Shown: piece by piece, positions 16,964 through 25,180 of the stretch | Layout: each line of letters begins with the position of its first letter | Position numbering within the stretch: the stretch's first letter is position 1 | Assembly (NCBI RefSeq): GCF_003172955.1 | Contig: NZ_QGKR01000231.1 | Span: 17,133-81,132 of the forward strand | Source: Micromonospora acroterricola | GTDB taxonomy: Bacteria > Actinomycetota > Actinomycetes > Mycobacteriales > Micromonosporaceae | Length of the DNA: 64,000 nucleotides | Direction of reading: 5' to 3' | The notes under the pieces: generated by a model | The model's input: the letters and a program-made list of their open reading frames with translations, nothing else | Told to the model about the DNA's origin: nothing | The model's database searches: none | Made by a program: the position numbers and the translations under genes

Positions 16964-17551
16964 GTGGACGATCTGGAGCTGGCCGACTGGCGCGAGCGCG
17001 TGGCCCGGCTGTACCTGTCCGACGGTGACCTCGCCGGGTTCCGGGCCGGCCGCGACACGCTCTTCACCACCCACCCGCAGAGCCCGATCCCGCCGGCCCA
17101 ACGGTCCGGCTTTCGCGGCGTGCGGTACTTCCCGGCGAACCCGGAGGCCGTGGTGGAGGCGCCACTGCGCCCGGCCAGCGGCGAGCTGCGGGTGGACACC
17201 GGCGGCCCGGACGGCGTGATCGCGTACCGGCGGGTCGCGGTGGCCGACACGCCGTGGGGGCCGCTGACCCTCTGGTGGATCGAGGCGTACGGGGGCGGGC
17301 TGTTCGTGCCGCTGCGCGACGGCACCTGCGGGCGGGAGACCTACGGCGGGGGGCGGTACCTCACCGACACGGTGAAGGGCACCTTCGGCCGGGGTGTCGA
17401 GCTGCTGCCCGGCGATCGGGTCCGGCTCGACGCCAACTACCTCTACAACCCGAGCTGTGCGTACGACGACCGCTGGGCCTGCCCGCTGGCGCCTCCGGAG
17501 AACCGGGTCGAGGTGCCGCTGCGGGCCGGCGAGCTGGCGTACCACGGCTGA
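16964..17551 (+). CDS. DUF1684 domain protein
   Basis: The 195-residue protein belongs to DUF1684: it has SPIPPAQRSGFRGVRYFP, a Trp-rich strand (LTLWWIEAYGGGLFVPLRD) and the signature YNPSCAYDDRWACPLAPPENR near the end. The fold is thought to be a small beta-rich, possibly ligand-binding domain; activity unknown. No signal peptide. It converges on the stress protein gene, with a hairpin between. Confidence 0.9.
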   Translation: MDDLELADWRERVARLYLSDGDLAGFRAGRDTLFTTHPQSPIPPAQRSGFRGVRYFPANPEAVVEAPLRPASGELRVDTGGPDGVIAYRRVAVADTPWGPLTLWWIEAYGGGLFVPLRDGTCGRETYGGGRYLTDTVKGTFGRGVELLPGDRVRLDANYLYNPSCAYDDRWACPLAPPENRVEVPLRAGELAYHG

Positions 17552-17552
17552 C

Positions 17553-17581
17553 GGCCGCCCCGGCGCGCTGCCGGGACGGCC
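17553..17581. terminator. Bidirectional terminator hairpin
   Basis: GGCCGCCCCGG pairs with CCGGGACGGCC (one mismatch) around a 7-nt loop, directly after the DUF1684 stop and between convergent genes. Confidence 0.65.
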
Positions 17582-17596
17582 GGTCGAACCGGTGGC

Positions 17597-18181
17597 TCAG
17601 CCAGGGTTCGTGGTCGACCCGGACATCTGCATCCGGCCCAGCACCTGCCGGGCCTGGTCGACGAGCTGCGCGTCGACGATCACCGCGTACTGGCCGGCGC
17701 GCAGTGAGCTGGCCGAGGTGAAGTCCCGCTGCCCGCCGGTCATGGCGTGCGCGACCGCGCCGAAGACGGCACCCCAGATCGCGCCGATGACCAGCCCGAC
17801 CAGGATCACCGCCAGCCAGTTGCCGACCGTGAAGATGCCGAACAGCAGGCCGATGAAGAGCCCGAACCAGGCGCCGGTGCCGGCGCCGAGCAGGGCGGCG
17901 CGGCCGGTGGTCATCCGCCCGAGCACCGTCTCCACGAGCGTGAGGTTGGTGCCGACGATGGCGGTGTGCTCCACCGGGAAACGGTTGTCGGCGAGATAGT
18001 CGACCACCCGCTGTGCGGACGGATAGTCCGGATACGACCCGATCGTCACGGTGGGCGGCCCCATCACCGGCCCGTGACCGTCACCGGACGGCGCCGACGG
18101 GCGGCCGGCCGGTCCGGACGGCAGCAGGTCGCCCCCCTGTGTGCCGGGCCGCCAGGCGGCCGGCCCCGAAGCTGACGTCAT
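17597..18181 (-). CDS. General stress protein 17M-like membrane protein
   Basis: This 194-residue protein has a Gsp17M-type N-terminal domain (PTVTIGSYPDYPSAQRVVDYLADNRFPVEHTAIVGTNL), then a glycine-rich double membrane-spanning hairpin (ALLGAGTGAWFGLFIGLLFG and WLAVILVGLVIGAIWGAVFG), and a C-terminal segment repeating the flexible-sheet fold (YAVIVDAQLVDQARQVL). Such proteins are common in actinomycetes as stress-linked membrane proteins. Of two ATGs, 18181 has proper spacing to GGGAGG; 18187 abuts it. Confidence 0.88.
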   Translation of the reverse strand: MTSASGPAAWRPGTQGGDLLPSGPAGRPSAPSGDGHGPVMGPPTVTIGSYPDYPSAQRVVDYLADNRFPVEHTAIVGTNLTLVETVLGRMTTGRAALLGAGTGAWFGLFIGLLFGIFTVGNWLAVILVGLVIGAIWGAVFGAVAHAMTGGQRDFTSASSLRAGQYAVIVDAQLVDQARQVLGRMQMSGSTTNPG

Positions 18182-18301
18182 GAGCATCCTCCCTCGTCAA
18201 CCGCCCGGGTTCCCGCCGACGCCGACCGGTAACGCCAGCCACCGCCGTGGATGCCGATCCACCGGCAGGAATGCGCACGGACACCCCGGGTAGGTAGCCG
18301 G

Positions 18302-20131
18302 GTGAAGAGCGGACAGATCAGCGACCACGGCTTCCTCGCCGACGGCCGCAGCGCGGCGCTGGTGGACCGCTCCGGCTCGGTGAACTGGTGGTGCCCGGGC
18401 CGGTTCGACGCGCCGTCGGTGTTCGGGCGGCTGCTCGACGAGGACGCCGGGCACTGGTCGATCCAACCGGAGGGTGAGTTCAGCGTCGAGCGCTGCTACC
18501 TCGACGACACCCTGGTGCTGCGGACCGTCTTCCGTACCGGGCAGGGCGAGGTGGCGCTGACCGACGCGCTCGCCTTCGAGTTCGGCTCGCGCGGGCACGA
18601 CATCGGTCTGCGCTCGCCGCAGGTGCTGGTCCGCAGCGTGCAGAGCCTCTCCGGCGAGGTCCCGATGCGGCTGCACTACCGACCCCGCTTCGAGTACGGC
18701 CGGACCACCGCGTTCCTGGTGGAACGGGACGGCACGCTGGAGGCCATCGCCGGGGCCGCCCGGCTCACGCTGCGCGGCAGCGTGCCGCTCGGCTGTGGCG
18801 ACGGCGAGGCCAGCGGGACGTTCACGGCCCGCGCCGGCTCGGTGCACAACTTCACCCTCGGGTACGCCCCGACCTACGACGCCCCGCCGCCGGAGGTGCC
18901 GGACGCCGACCGGACGATCGCCGACACGGTCGCCGGGTGGCGGTCCTGGACGCGAGAGCACCCCTACGAGGGGTGCTACCCGGAGCAGGTGCGGCGCAGC
19001 GCGCTGGTGGTGCAGGGCATGACGTACCGGCCCAGCGGGGCGGTGGTGGCCGCGGCGACGACCTCGCTGCCGGAGAAGCTCGGCGGGAACCGGAACTACG
19101 ACTACCGTTACGTCTGGGTGCGCGACTTCAGTCTCACCCTGCGTGCGCTGTGGCGGACGGCCTGCTGGGACGAGGTGCAGCGGCAGTTCTCCTGGGTGAG
19201 CCGGGCGATGGGCCGGATCGGCGACCAGCCGGTGCCGATCATGTACGGGGTGCAGGGTGAGCGGGACCTCACGGAGCATCGCCTGGACCAGCTCGCCGGG
19301 TACCGCGACAGCCCGCCGGTGCTGATCGGCAACGACGCGTGGCGGCAGCGGCAGACCGACATCTTCGGCGAGGCGCTGGACGCCGCCTGGCTGATGCGCG
19401 ACAAGTTGGAGCCGATGCAGCCGGACGTGCGCCAGGTGCTGCGGGTGCTCGCCGACCAGGCCGTCATCGACTGGAAGCGGCCGGACGCGGGCATGTGGGA
19501 GGAGCGCGGGATCGAACACCATCACGTGTCCTCCAAGGTGCAGTGCTGGGTGGCGCTGGACCGGGCGGTCCGCTTCGGCGACCAGCTCGGCGGGCCGGAT
19601 GACGTGGCGCGCTGGGCGGCCGCCCGCGACGAGGTGCGCGCGACGGTGCTCGAGCGGGGGTGGAGCGACCGGCTCGGCGCGTACACCGGAAGTTTCGATT
19701 CCGACGACCTGGACGCCTCGGTCCTGGTCATGCCGCTGGTGGGTTTCCTGCGGGCCGACGACCCGCGGATGCGGTCGACGGTCCGCGCGGTCGAGCAGCG
19801 GCTGTCCCACGACGGCCTGCTGCGGCGCTGGGACGGTGACCCGGCGGGCTTCGTCATCTGCTCGTTCTGGCTGGTGGGGTGCCTGGCGCTCGGCGGCGAG
19901 CGCGACCGGGCCCACGAGCTGTTCGGCAGGCTGGCCGCTCGGGTCAACGACCTCGGCCTGTTCGCCGAGCAGATCGACCCGCTGACCGGGGAGCAGTTGG
20001 GCAACTTCCCCCAGGCGTTCTCGCACATCGGCCTCATCAACGCCGCCGGTCAGCTCACCGACGTCGAGCGGGACCCGGCGCTGCGCGACCGGGGCATGCC
20101 GCCGTCGCACTTCACCCCGATGCGCTCCTGA
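18302..20131 (+). CDS. Glycoside hydrolase family 15 protein
   Basis: The 609-residue cytosolic GH15 enzyme starts with the family signature ISDHGFLADGRSAALVDRSG and has NYDYRYVWVRDFSLTL (about residue 262). The general acid is in MWEERG (about residue 400) and the second glutamate in LFAEQIDPLTGEQLGNFPQAFSH. Bacterial GH15 proteins of this layout are glucoamylases, trehalases or glucodextranases. The motif pattern fits the trehalase-like mycobacterial subgroup, but substrate is not settled. GTG 18302 has a weak RBS; an ATG at 18251 would add 17 residues. Confidence 0.9.
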   Translation: MKSGQISDHGFLADGRSAALVDRSGSVNWWCPGRFDAPSVFGRLLDEDAGHWSIQPEGEFSVERCYLDDTLVLRTVFRTGQGEVALTDALAFEFGSRGHDIGLRSPQVLVRSVQSLSGEVPMRLHYRPRFEYGRTTAFLVERDGTLEAIAGAARLTLRGSVPLGCGDGEASGTFTARAGSVHNFTLGYAPTYDAPPPEVPDADRTIADTVAGWRSWTREHPYEGCYPEQVRRSALVVQGMTYRPSGAVVAAATTSLPEKLGGNRNYDYRYVWVRDFSLTLRALWRTACWDEVQRQFSWVSRAMGRIGDQPVPIMYGVQGERDLTEHRLDQLAGYRDSPPVLIGNDAWRQRQTDIFGEALDAAWLMRDKLEPMQPDVRQVLRVLADQAVIDWKRPDAGMWEERGIEHHHVSSKVQCWVALDRAVRFGDQLGGPDDVARWAAARDEVRATVLERGWSDRLGAYTGSFDSDDLDASVLVMPLVGFLRADDPRMRSTVRAVEQRLSHDGLLRRWDGDPAGFVICSFWLVGCLALGGERDRAHELFGRLAARVNDLGLFAEQIDPLTGEQLGNFPQAFSHIGLINAAGQLTDVERDPALRDRGMPPSHFTPMRS

Positions 20132-20162
20132 GGGTCCTCCTTTCGCACAAATCTTGACGACT

Positions 20163-20181
20163 TTCGATTCATTGAATCGAA
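20163..20181. promoter_or_regulatory. Perfect palindrome upstream of the secreted sugar dehydrogenase gene
   Basis: TTCGATTC-ATT-GAATCGAA is a 19-bp perfect palindrome just after a TTGACG box (20154-20159). It is A+T-rich and sits in the only promoter-sized gap before the PQQ dehydrogenase gene, so it probably binds a dimeric repressor. Confidence 0.55.
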
Positions 20182-20212
20182 GTTCTGTCGCTCTCCAGTG
20201 AAAGACGTTAAT

Positions 20213-20273
20213 GTCCGGGACACCCATGCGGTGCTCCTCCAGTCGGCGGGAGCGGCACCGAGATCCCCCGGAC
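20213..20273 (+). promoter_or_regulatory. Structured 5' leader of the sugar dehydrogenase gene
   Basis: GTCCGGG (20214) pairs with CCCGGAC (to 20273), enclosing a second arm where CGGTG...CTCC can pair with GGAG...CACCG. The stem-loop ends a few bases before the GGAGG ribosome site. No known riboswitch class recognised. Confidence 0.35.
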
Positions 20274-20286
20274 ACCTGGAGGTCTC

Positions 20287-23172
20287 GTGTCACGCACTCG
20301 ACGCCGACGTTCCCTCGTCGCCGCCACCGTGCTCTCCGTGCTGGTCACCCTCGGCTTCGCGCCGTCGGCGACCGCCCGCCCCAGCACCGAACGCCCGGTC
20401 GCCGCCGCCGCGCAGGCGGCCCTCGCCCCACCGCCCACCGCCGGCTTCGAGAAGGTCGCCCTCGACGGCGGACTGTCCATGGGCGAGCCCATCGAGCTGG
20501 CCGTCGCCGCAGACGGCAAGGTCTTCTACATCAACCGGGGAACCAGCAACGGCGGCGGTCAGGTCCGCCTCTACAACCCGGCGACGCAGTCCACGACGGT
20601 CGCGCTGACCCTGGCCCTGGACGCCCGCTTCGAGGACGGCCTGGTCGGCATCACCCTGCACCCGAGCTTCGCCACCAACCGGTGGGTGTACCTGTTCTAC
20701 TCGCCCAAGGTCACGCCCCTGGTCAACCGCATCAGCCGGTTCACCTTCAACCCTTCCACGCTGCTGCTCGACCCGGCCAGCGAGGACATGCTCGTCGAGT
20801 GGCCCACCGAGCGGGACCTGTGCTGCCATTCGGCCGGCTCGATGAGCTGGGACACCGCCGGCAACCTCTACTTCGCCGTCGGCGACAACACCAACTCCGG
20901 TGGCGACTCCGCCGGTATGGCGCCGATCGACGAGCGGACCAGCCGCAACCCGCAGTACGACGCGCAGCGCACCTCCGGCAGCACCAACGACCTGCGCGGC
21001 AAGATCAACCGGATTCACCCGGAGAACGACGGCAGCTACACCGTCCCGGCCGGCAACCTCTTCGCCCCCGGCACCGCGAGGACCCGCCCGGAGATCTACG
21101 TGATGGGCGTGCGCAACCCCTACCGGATCTGGGTGGACCGCAAGGCCGGCAACACCCTCTACTGGGGAGAGGTCGGCCCGGACGCCGGCGCCGACGTCGC
21201 CAACCGCGGCCCGGCGGCGTACGACGAGTTCAACCGGGCGGCCGGGCCCGGCAACTACGGCTGGCCGTACTGCGGCGGCCCGAACGTGGCCTACAACGAC
21301 TGGGACTTCGCCACCGCCTCGCCGCGCGGCTGGTTCCCGTGCGGCGGCTCGGCGGGCCCGGTCAACAACTCACCCCGCAACACCGGCCTCCAGCAGCTCC
21401 CGCCGACGAAGCCCGCTCTGGTCTGGGAGCAGCACGGCGGCAGTGACGACTGGCCCGCGCTGGACAACCCGGGCGGTTGCGGCTCGCCCAACCACGTCGA
21501 GGTCTACCACTACGACCCGAACCTCGCCTCGGACGTGAAGTGGCCGGCCTACTACGACAACAAGTGGCTGATCTCCGAGTACTGCCGCAACTGGATCAAG
21601 GAGGTCCAGTTCGACAACGGCAACCCGGCCACCGGCGCGCCGACGGTCATCGAGCCCGTGCTCGCCGGCATGAAGCTCGTCCACCCGATCGACTGGCAGT
21701 TCGGCCCGGACGGCTCGCTCTACCTGCTGGAGTACGGCAGCGGCTACTTCTCCGGCGCCGTCGACGCCGGGCTCTACAAAATTAACTACGTCCAGGGCGG
21801 CCGGTCGCCGGTGGCCAGGGCCAGCGTGAACCGGGACAACGGGCTGGCGCCCCTCGCGGTCAGCTTCTCCAGCGCCGGCAGTTCCGACCCGGACGGCGAC
21901 CCGCTGAGCTACGCCTGGGACTTCACCAACAACGGCAGCACCGACTCGACCGCGGCGAACCCCTCGTTCACGTACGCCGCCAACGGCAGCTACAGCGCCC
22001 GGCTCACCGTCAGCGACGGCACCGGCCGCAGCGCGACCACCCTTGTGCCGGTGGTGGTGGGCAACAACCGCCCGACGGTCACGCTGAACGGGCTGCCCGC
22101 CGGCGGGCTCTTCGACTGGGGGCAGGACCTGACGCTCAGCGCCACGGCCAGCGACCCGCAGGACGGCACTCCCGCCTGCTCCGCGGTGGTCGTCCGGGCC
22201 GCGCTCGGGCACCAGGAGCACGCCCACGAGGAGGGGGAGGGTACCGGCTGTGGCGCCACCTTCAACACCGGTCCGGTGCACGCCGGCCCCGACTCGGTGC
22301 TGTTCTTCGTGCTGCGGGGCAGCTACACCGACAGGGGCGCGGCCGGCTCGGCGGCACTGACCGGGGAGAAGGAGATCAGCCTCTACCCGAAGCAGTGGCA
22401 GGCGGAGCACGTCGTACAGCTCAACGGGCCCACGGTGATCGACCAGGCGGCGGCCGAGGGCGGCCGGCGACTGGGGGACATCCAGAACGGCGAGAACGTC
22501 CGACACCACGCGGTGAGCCTCAAGGGGATCACCGGGGTCCGGGCGCGCGTCTCCTCGGGCGGCCCCGGGGGCACCCTCTCCTTCCGGTACGACTCACCGA
22601 CCGGCGCCGAGGTCGCCCGGATCGCGGTGCCGAACACCGGCGGCTGGGACAACTACACCGAGTTGACCGCCACCGTGACCAAGCCGGACGACGGCACCCA
22701 CGACCTGTACCTGGTCTTCACCGGAGGCAGCGGCGCGCTGCTGGACGTGGACAGCTACACCTTCACCGGCCCCGGGGTCGGCACCGGCGGGGCGCGCACC
22801 GGGGAGATCAAGGCGCTCGGCAAGTGCGCGGACATCGCCTCCAGCCAGACCGCCAACGGCACCAGGGTGCAGACCTGGACCTGCAACGCCTCCGGCGCCC
22901 AGCGTTGGACCCTGCCCGGCGACGGCACCGTGCGAGGGCTCGGCAAGTGCATGGACGTGAAGAGCAGCGGCACCACCGACGGCACCCTCGTGCAGCTCTA
23001 CGACTGCAACGGCACCGGGGCGCAGCAGTGGGCCGCCCAGGCGGACGGCAGCCTGCGCAACCCGCAGTCCGGGCGCTGCCTGGACATCCCCGGCTCCGAC
23101 CTCACCGACGGCCGGCAACTCCAGATCTGGACCTGCAACGGCTCCGGGGCGCAGCGCTGGGCCCTGCCGTGA
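20287..23172 (+). CDS. Secreted PQQ-dependent sugar dehydrogenase with PKD, CBM6-like and ricin-type lectin modules
   Basis: The 961-residue protein has a signal peptide (RTRRRRSLVAATVLSVLVTLG, cleavage near TARP), a glucose/sorbosone dehydrogenase beta-propeller (about residues 50-510; EDGLVGITLHPSF, GDNTNSGGDSAG, YVMGVRNPYRIWVD, DWQFGPDGSLYLLEYGSGYF), a PKD domain (about 515-600; GSSDPDGDPLSYAWDF), a CBM6-like beta sandwich (about 700-830) and a C-terminal ricin B-type trefoil (about 838-961) with repeated Q-x-W motifs (AQRWTLP, AQQWAAQ, AQRWALP). It would oxidise sugars or lignocellulosic substrates outside the cell with PQQ or related cofactor, tethered to polysaccharide by its lectin modules. 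GTG start with GGAGG. A similar layout is known for actinomycete ThuA/PQQ proteins. Confidence 0.92.
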   Translation: MSRTRRRRSLVAATVLSVLVTLGFAPSATARPSTERPVAAAAQAALAPPPTAGFEKVALDGGLSMGEPIELAVAADGKVFYINRGTSNGGGQVRLYNPATQSTTVALTLALDARFEDGLVGITLHPSFATNRWVYLFYSPKVTPLVNRISRFTFNPSTLLLDPASEDMLVEWPTERDLCCHSAGSMSWDTAGNLYFAVGDNTNSGGDSAGMAPIDERTSRNPQYDAQRTSGSTNDLRGKINRIHPENDGSYTVPAGNLFAPGTARTRPEIYVMGVRNPYRIWVDRKAGNTLYWGEVGPDAGADVANRGPAAYDEFNRAAGPGNYGWPYCGGPNVAYNDWDFATASPRGWFPCGGSAGPVNNSPRNTGLQQLPPTKPALVWEQHGGSDDWPALDNPGGCGSPNHVEVYHYDPNLASDVKWPAYYDNKWLISEYCRNWIKEVQFDNGNPATGAPTVIEPVLAGMKLVHPIDWQFGPDGSLYLLEYGSGYFSGAVDAGLYKINYVQGGRSPVARASVNRDNGLAPLAVSFSSAGSSDPDGDPLSYAWDFTNNGSTDSTAANPSFTYAANGSYSARLTVSDGTGRSATTLVPVVVGNNRPTVTLNGLPAGGLFDWGQDLTLSATASDPQDGTPACSAVVVRAALGHQEHAHEEGEGTGCGATFNTGPVHAGPDSVLFFVLRGSYTDRGAAGSAALTGEKEISLYPKQWQAEHVVQLNGPTVIDQAAAEGGRRLGDIQNGENVRHHAVSLKGITGVRARVSSGGPGGTLSFRYDSPTGAEVARIAVPNTGGWDNYTELTATVTKPDDGTHDLYLVFTGGSGALLDVDSYTFTGPGVGTGGARTGEIKALGKCADIASSQTANGTRVQTWTCNASGAQRWTLPGDGTVRGLGKCMDVKSSGTTDGTLVQLYDCNGTGAQQWAAQADGSLRNPQSGRCLDIPGSDLTDGRQLQIWTCNGSGAQRWALP

Positions 23173-23202
23173 CCGGCGGCTGATCGACTCCGTACCCGTT
23201 CT

Positions 23203-23233
23203 CCGGGGGCGTCCGACGTCGCGTCGCCCCCGG
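23203..23233 (+). terminator. Terminator after the sugar dehydrogenase gene
   Basis: CCGGGGGCG pairs with CGCCCCCGG (9 bp) around a 13-nt loop, 30 bp after the stop. Confidence 0.7.
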
Positions 23234-23313
23234 AACCGGGACCTCGGAGGAGGATCCCGGCCATCCGCCCGCGTCCCCGGGTGGATGGCCGGGGATCGGG
23301 GGAGAATGCCGGG

Positions 23314-23814
23314 ATGCGGCTGGTGCTCACGGCGGACACCCACCTACCGAAGCGGGCCCGGGATCTGCCCGGGCCGCTCTGGAGCGCGATCGAGACGGCG
23401 GACGTGGTCCTGCACGCCGGCGACTGGGTGGACGAGCCGCTGCTCGACGCGATGCTCGCGCGCTCGCGCCGGTTGATCGGGGTGTACGGCAACAACGACG
23501 GCCCGGCGCTGCGCGCCCGGCTGCCGGAGGTGGCCCGGGCCGACCTGGACGGCCTGCGGGTGGCCGTGGTGCACGAGACCGGCCCCCGGACCGGCCGTGA
23601 GCAGCGGTGCGCGGCCCGCTTTCCCGACGTCGACCTGCTGGTCTTCGGGCACTCGCACATCCCGTGGGACACCGAGGCGCCCGGCGGCCTGCGCCTGCTC
23701 AACCCCGGCTCACCCACCGACCGCCGCTCCCAACCCCACGCCACCTACCTCACCGCCACGGTCAGCGCCGGCCGGTTGACCGAGGTGGAGCTGCACCGCC
23801 TCCCGCGCCGCTGA
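23314..23814 (+). CDS. YfcE/MJ0936-type metallophosphoesterase
   Basis: The 166-residue protein carries the calcineurin-like metal ligands in order: TADTHLP, HAGDW, YGNNDG, and GHSHIPW. This is the small YfcE family of phosphodiesterases, which act on model phosphodiesters and possibly cyclic nucleotides. ATG 23314 is preceded by GGGGGAG; upstream in-frame starts lack this. A GGCCATCC/GGATGGCC hairpin (23259-23290) lies in its leader. Confidence 0.9.
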   Translation: MRLVLTADTHLPKRARDLPGPLWSAIETADVVLHAGDWVDEPLLDAMLARSRRLIGVYGNNDGPALRARLPEVARADLDGLRVAVVHETGPRTGREQRCAARFPDVDLLVFGHSHIPWDTEAPGGLRLLNPGSPTDRRSQPHATYLTATVSAGRLTEVELHRLPRR

Positions 23815-23828
23815 CCCCGCCCTCCCCG

Positions 23829-23881
23829 GCGATCCCGCACGTCCTGTCGCCGATGTCCCCGGTCAGGACGTGCGGGATCGC
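23829..23881. terminator. Long 18-bp stem hairpin between convergent genes
   Basis: GCGATCCCGCACGTCCTG pairs perfectly with CAGGACGTGCGGGATCGC around a 17-nt loop. It lies between the stops of the phosphoesterase and DUF3072 genes and works on either strand. Confidence 0.75.
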
Positions 23882-23890
23882 GGGAGATTT

Positions 23891-24112
23891 CTACTGGCCT
23901 CGGCCGGTCTCGGCCTGGAGCTCGTCGATCCGCTTGGACGCCTCGGCCTTCGTCAGGTCGTCCGGCAGCTCCGCGTCCGCCTCCCGGGCGAGGGTCGCCA
24001 GGTAGGACTCCTGGGCCGCGGTGGGCGGCTCGTCGCCGGTCACCCACTCGTTCGGGTCCTTGATCGCGCCGCGCGGGTCGGCCTGCTCGTTGCTGCGGTC
24101 GGTCATCGTCAT
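23891..24112 (-). CDS. DUF3072 small protein
   Basis: This acidic 73-residue protein has the DUF3072 pattern: DPNEWVTGDEPPTAAQESYL followed by AELPDDLTKAEASKRIDELQ, a predicted helical hairpin. Widespread in actinomycetes; function unknown. AAAGG precedes the ATG at 24112; the next ATG at 24106 is also possible. Confidence 0.85.
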   Translation of the reverse strand: MTMTDRSNEQADPRGAIKDPNEWVTGDEPPTAAQESYLATLAREADAELPDDLTKAEASKRIDELQAETGRGQ

Positions 24113-24199
24113 CACCCTTTCTTCGAACAGGTGTGCCAGTACCCCGATCACCGCCGGTTCATGCCGGCCCGGCACACCCGCCGCATCTACGATCACCGG

Positions 24200-25159
24200 A
24201 TGAGCGCGGACCGGTCGGCTGTGGTGGTGGTCGGGGCGGGTATCGCCGGGGTGGCCTGTGCGGTGGAACTGGCCGCGGCCGGGGTGCCTGTGCAGGTCCG
24301 CGAGCGGGGGCACGTCCGCGGTGGCCGGATGGCCAGCAAACGCTTCGGGGGTCGGCCCGCCGACATCGGCGCCGCGTACTTCACCGCCAGCGACCCGGAC
24401 TTCGCCGCGGTGGTCGAGCGGTGGCGCGCCGCCGGCCTGGTCCGCGAGTGGACCGACACCTTCCAGGCGTACGACCCGGACGGGCGCCAGGACGTGCCCG
24501 GACCGATGCGCTTCGCCGCGCCGCGCGGGCTGCGTTCACTGGTCGAACACCTCGCCGAGCCGGTGCCCGTGACCGTCGACCGGTTGGTGCTCACCGTCGA
24601 TCCCGGGCCGACGGTGGACGGCCAGCCGTGTGCGGCGGTCGCGCTGGCCATGCCCGGCCCGCAGGCCGCCCTGCTGCTCGATCCGGCCCTGGCCGACGCC
24701 ACCCGGGTCGTGCAGTCGCAGCGGTGGTCGCCGTCGCTGGCCGCCGTCCTGCGCTTCCCGACCCGACGCTGGTCGGACTTCCGGGGCGCGTTCGTCAACG
24801 GCCACCCGGTGCTCAGCCTGATCTGCGACGACGGCGACCGGCGGGGCGACGGCGCGCCGGTGCTGGTGGCGCACACCGTGCCGGAGTTCGCCGCCGGCCA
24901 CCTGGCGCAGCCCACCGGGGCCGCTCCGGCGATCGAGCAGGCGGTCCGGGACGTGCTGGGGCTGCCCGACACGGCCACCGACGTGCACGTGCACCGCTGG
25001 ACGTACGCGAGGCCGGTCACGAACGCCGGCGACGACACCTACCACCTGGACGCCGACGGGATCGGCCTGGCCGGCGACGCGTTCGGCAAGCCGCGGGTGC
25101 AGAGCGCGTGGCGCTCCGGCCGGGACCTCGGCCGCGCCCTGGTCGCCCGCCTCACCTGA
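24200..25159 (+). CDS. Renalase-like FAD-dependent oxidoreductase
   Basis: The 319-residue flavoprotein has the Rossmann FAD motif VVVVGAGIAGVACAVELAAAG (about residues 7-27), the E-R-G-H-x-R-G-G-R-M segment, the family motif FGGRPADIGAAYFTASDP, and a C-terminal FAD-contact GIGLAGDAFGKPRVQSAWRS. It resembles bacterial renalase-like amine/dihydropyridine oxidases; the true substrate is unknown. No membrane segment. Confidence 0.88.
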   Translation: MSADRSAVVVVGAGIAGVACAVELAAAGVPVQVRERGHVRGGRMASKRFGGRPADIGAAYFTASDPDFAAVVERWRAAGLVREWTDTFQAYDPDGRQDVPGPMRFAAPRGLRSLVEHLAEPVPVTVDRLVLTVDPGPTVDGQPCAAVALAMPGPQAALLLDPALADATRVVQSQRWSPSLAAVLRFPTRRWSDFRGAFVNGHPVLSLICDDGDRRGDGAPVLVAHTVPEFAAGHLAQPTGAAPAIEQAVRDVLGLPDTATDVHVHRWTYARPVTNAGDDTYHLDADGIGLAGDAFGKPRVQSAWRSGRDLGRALVARLT

Positions 25160-25180
25160 CCGCTGGTCCTCCCGGGGCGA

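Noticed and set aside
20213..20273. A known riboswitch in the leader of the sugar dehydrogenase gene
   Set aside because: There is a stem-loop, but no conserved riboswitch core that I recognise.
18197..20293. A 698-codon minus-strand frame across the GH15 gene
   Set aside because: Mirrors the GH15 gene; no known motif.
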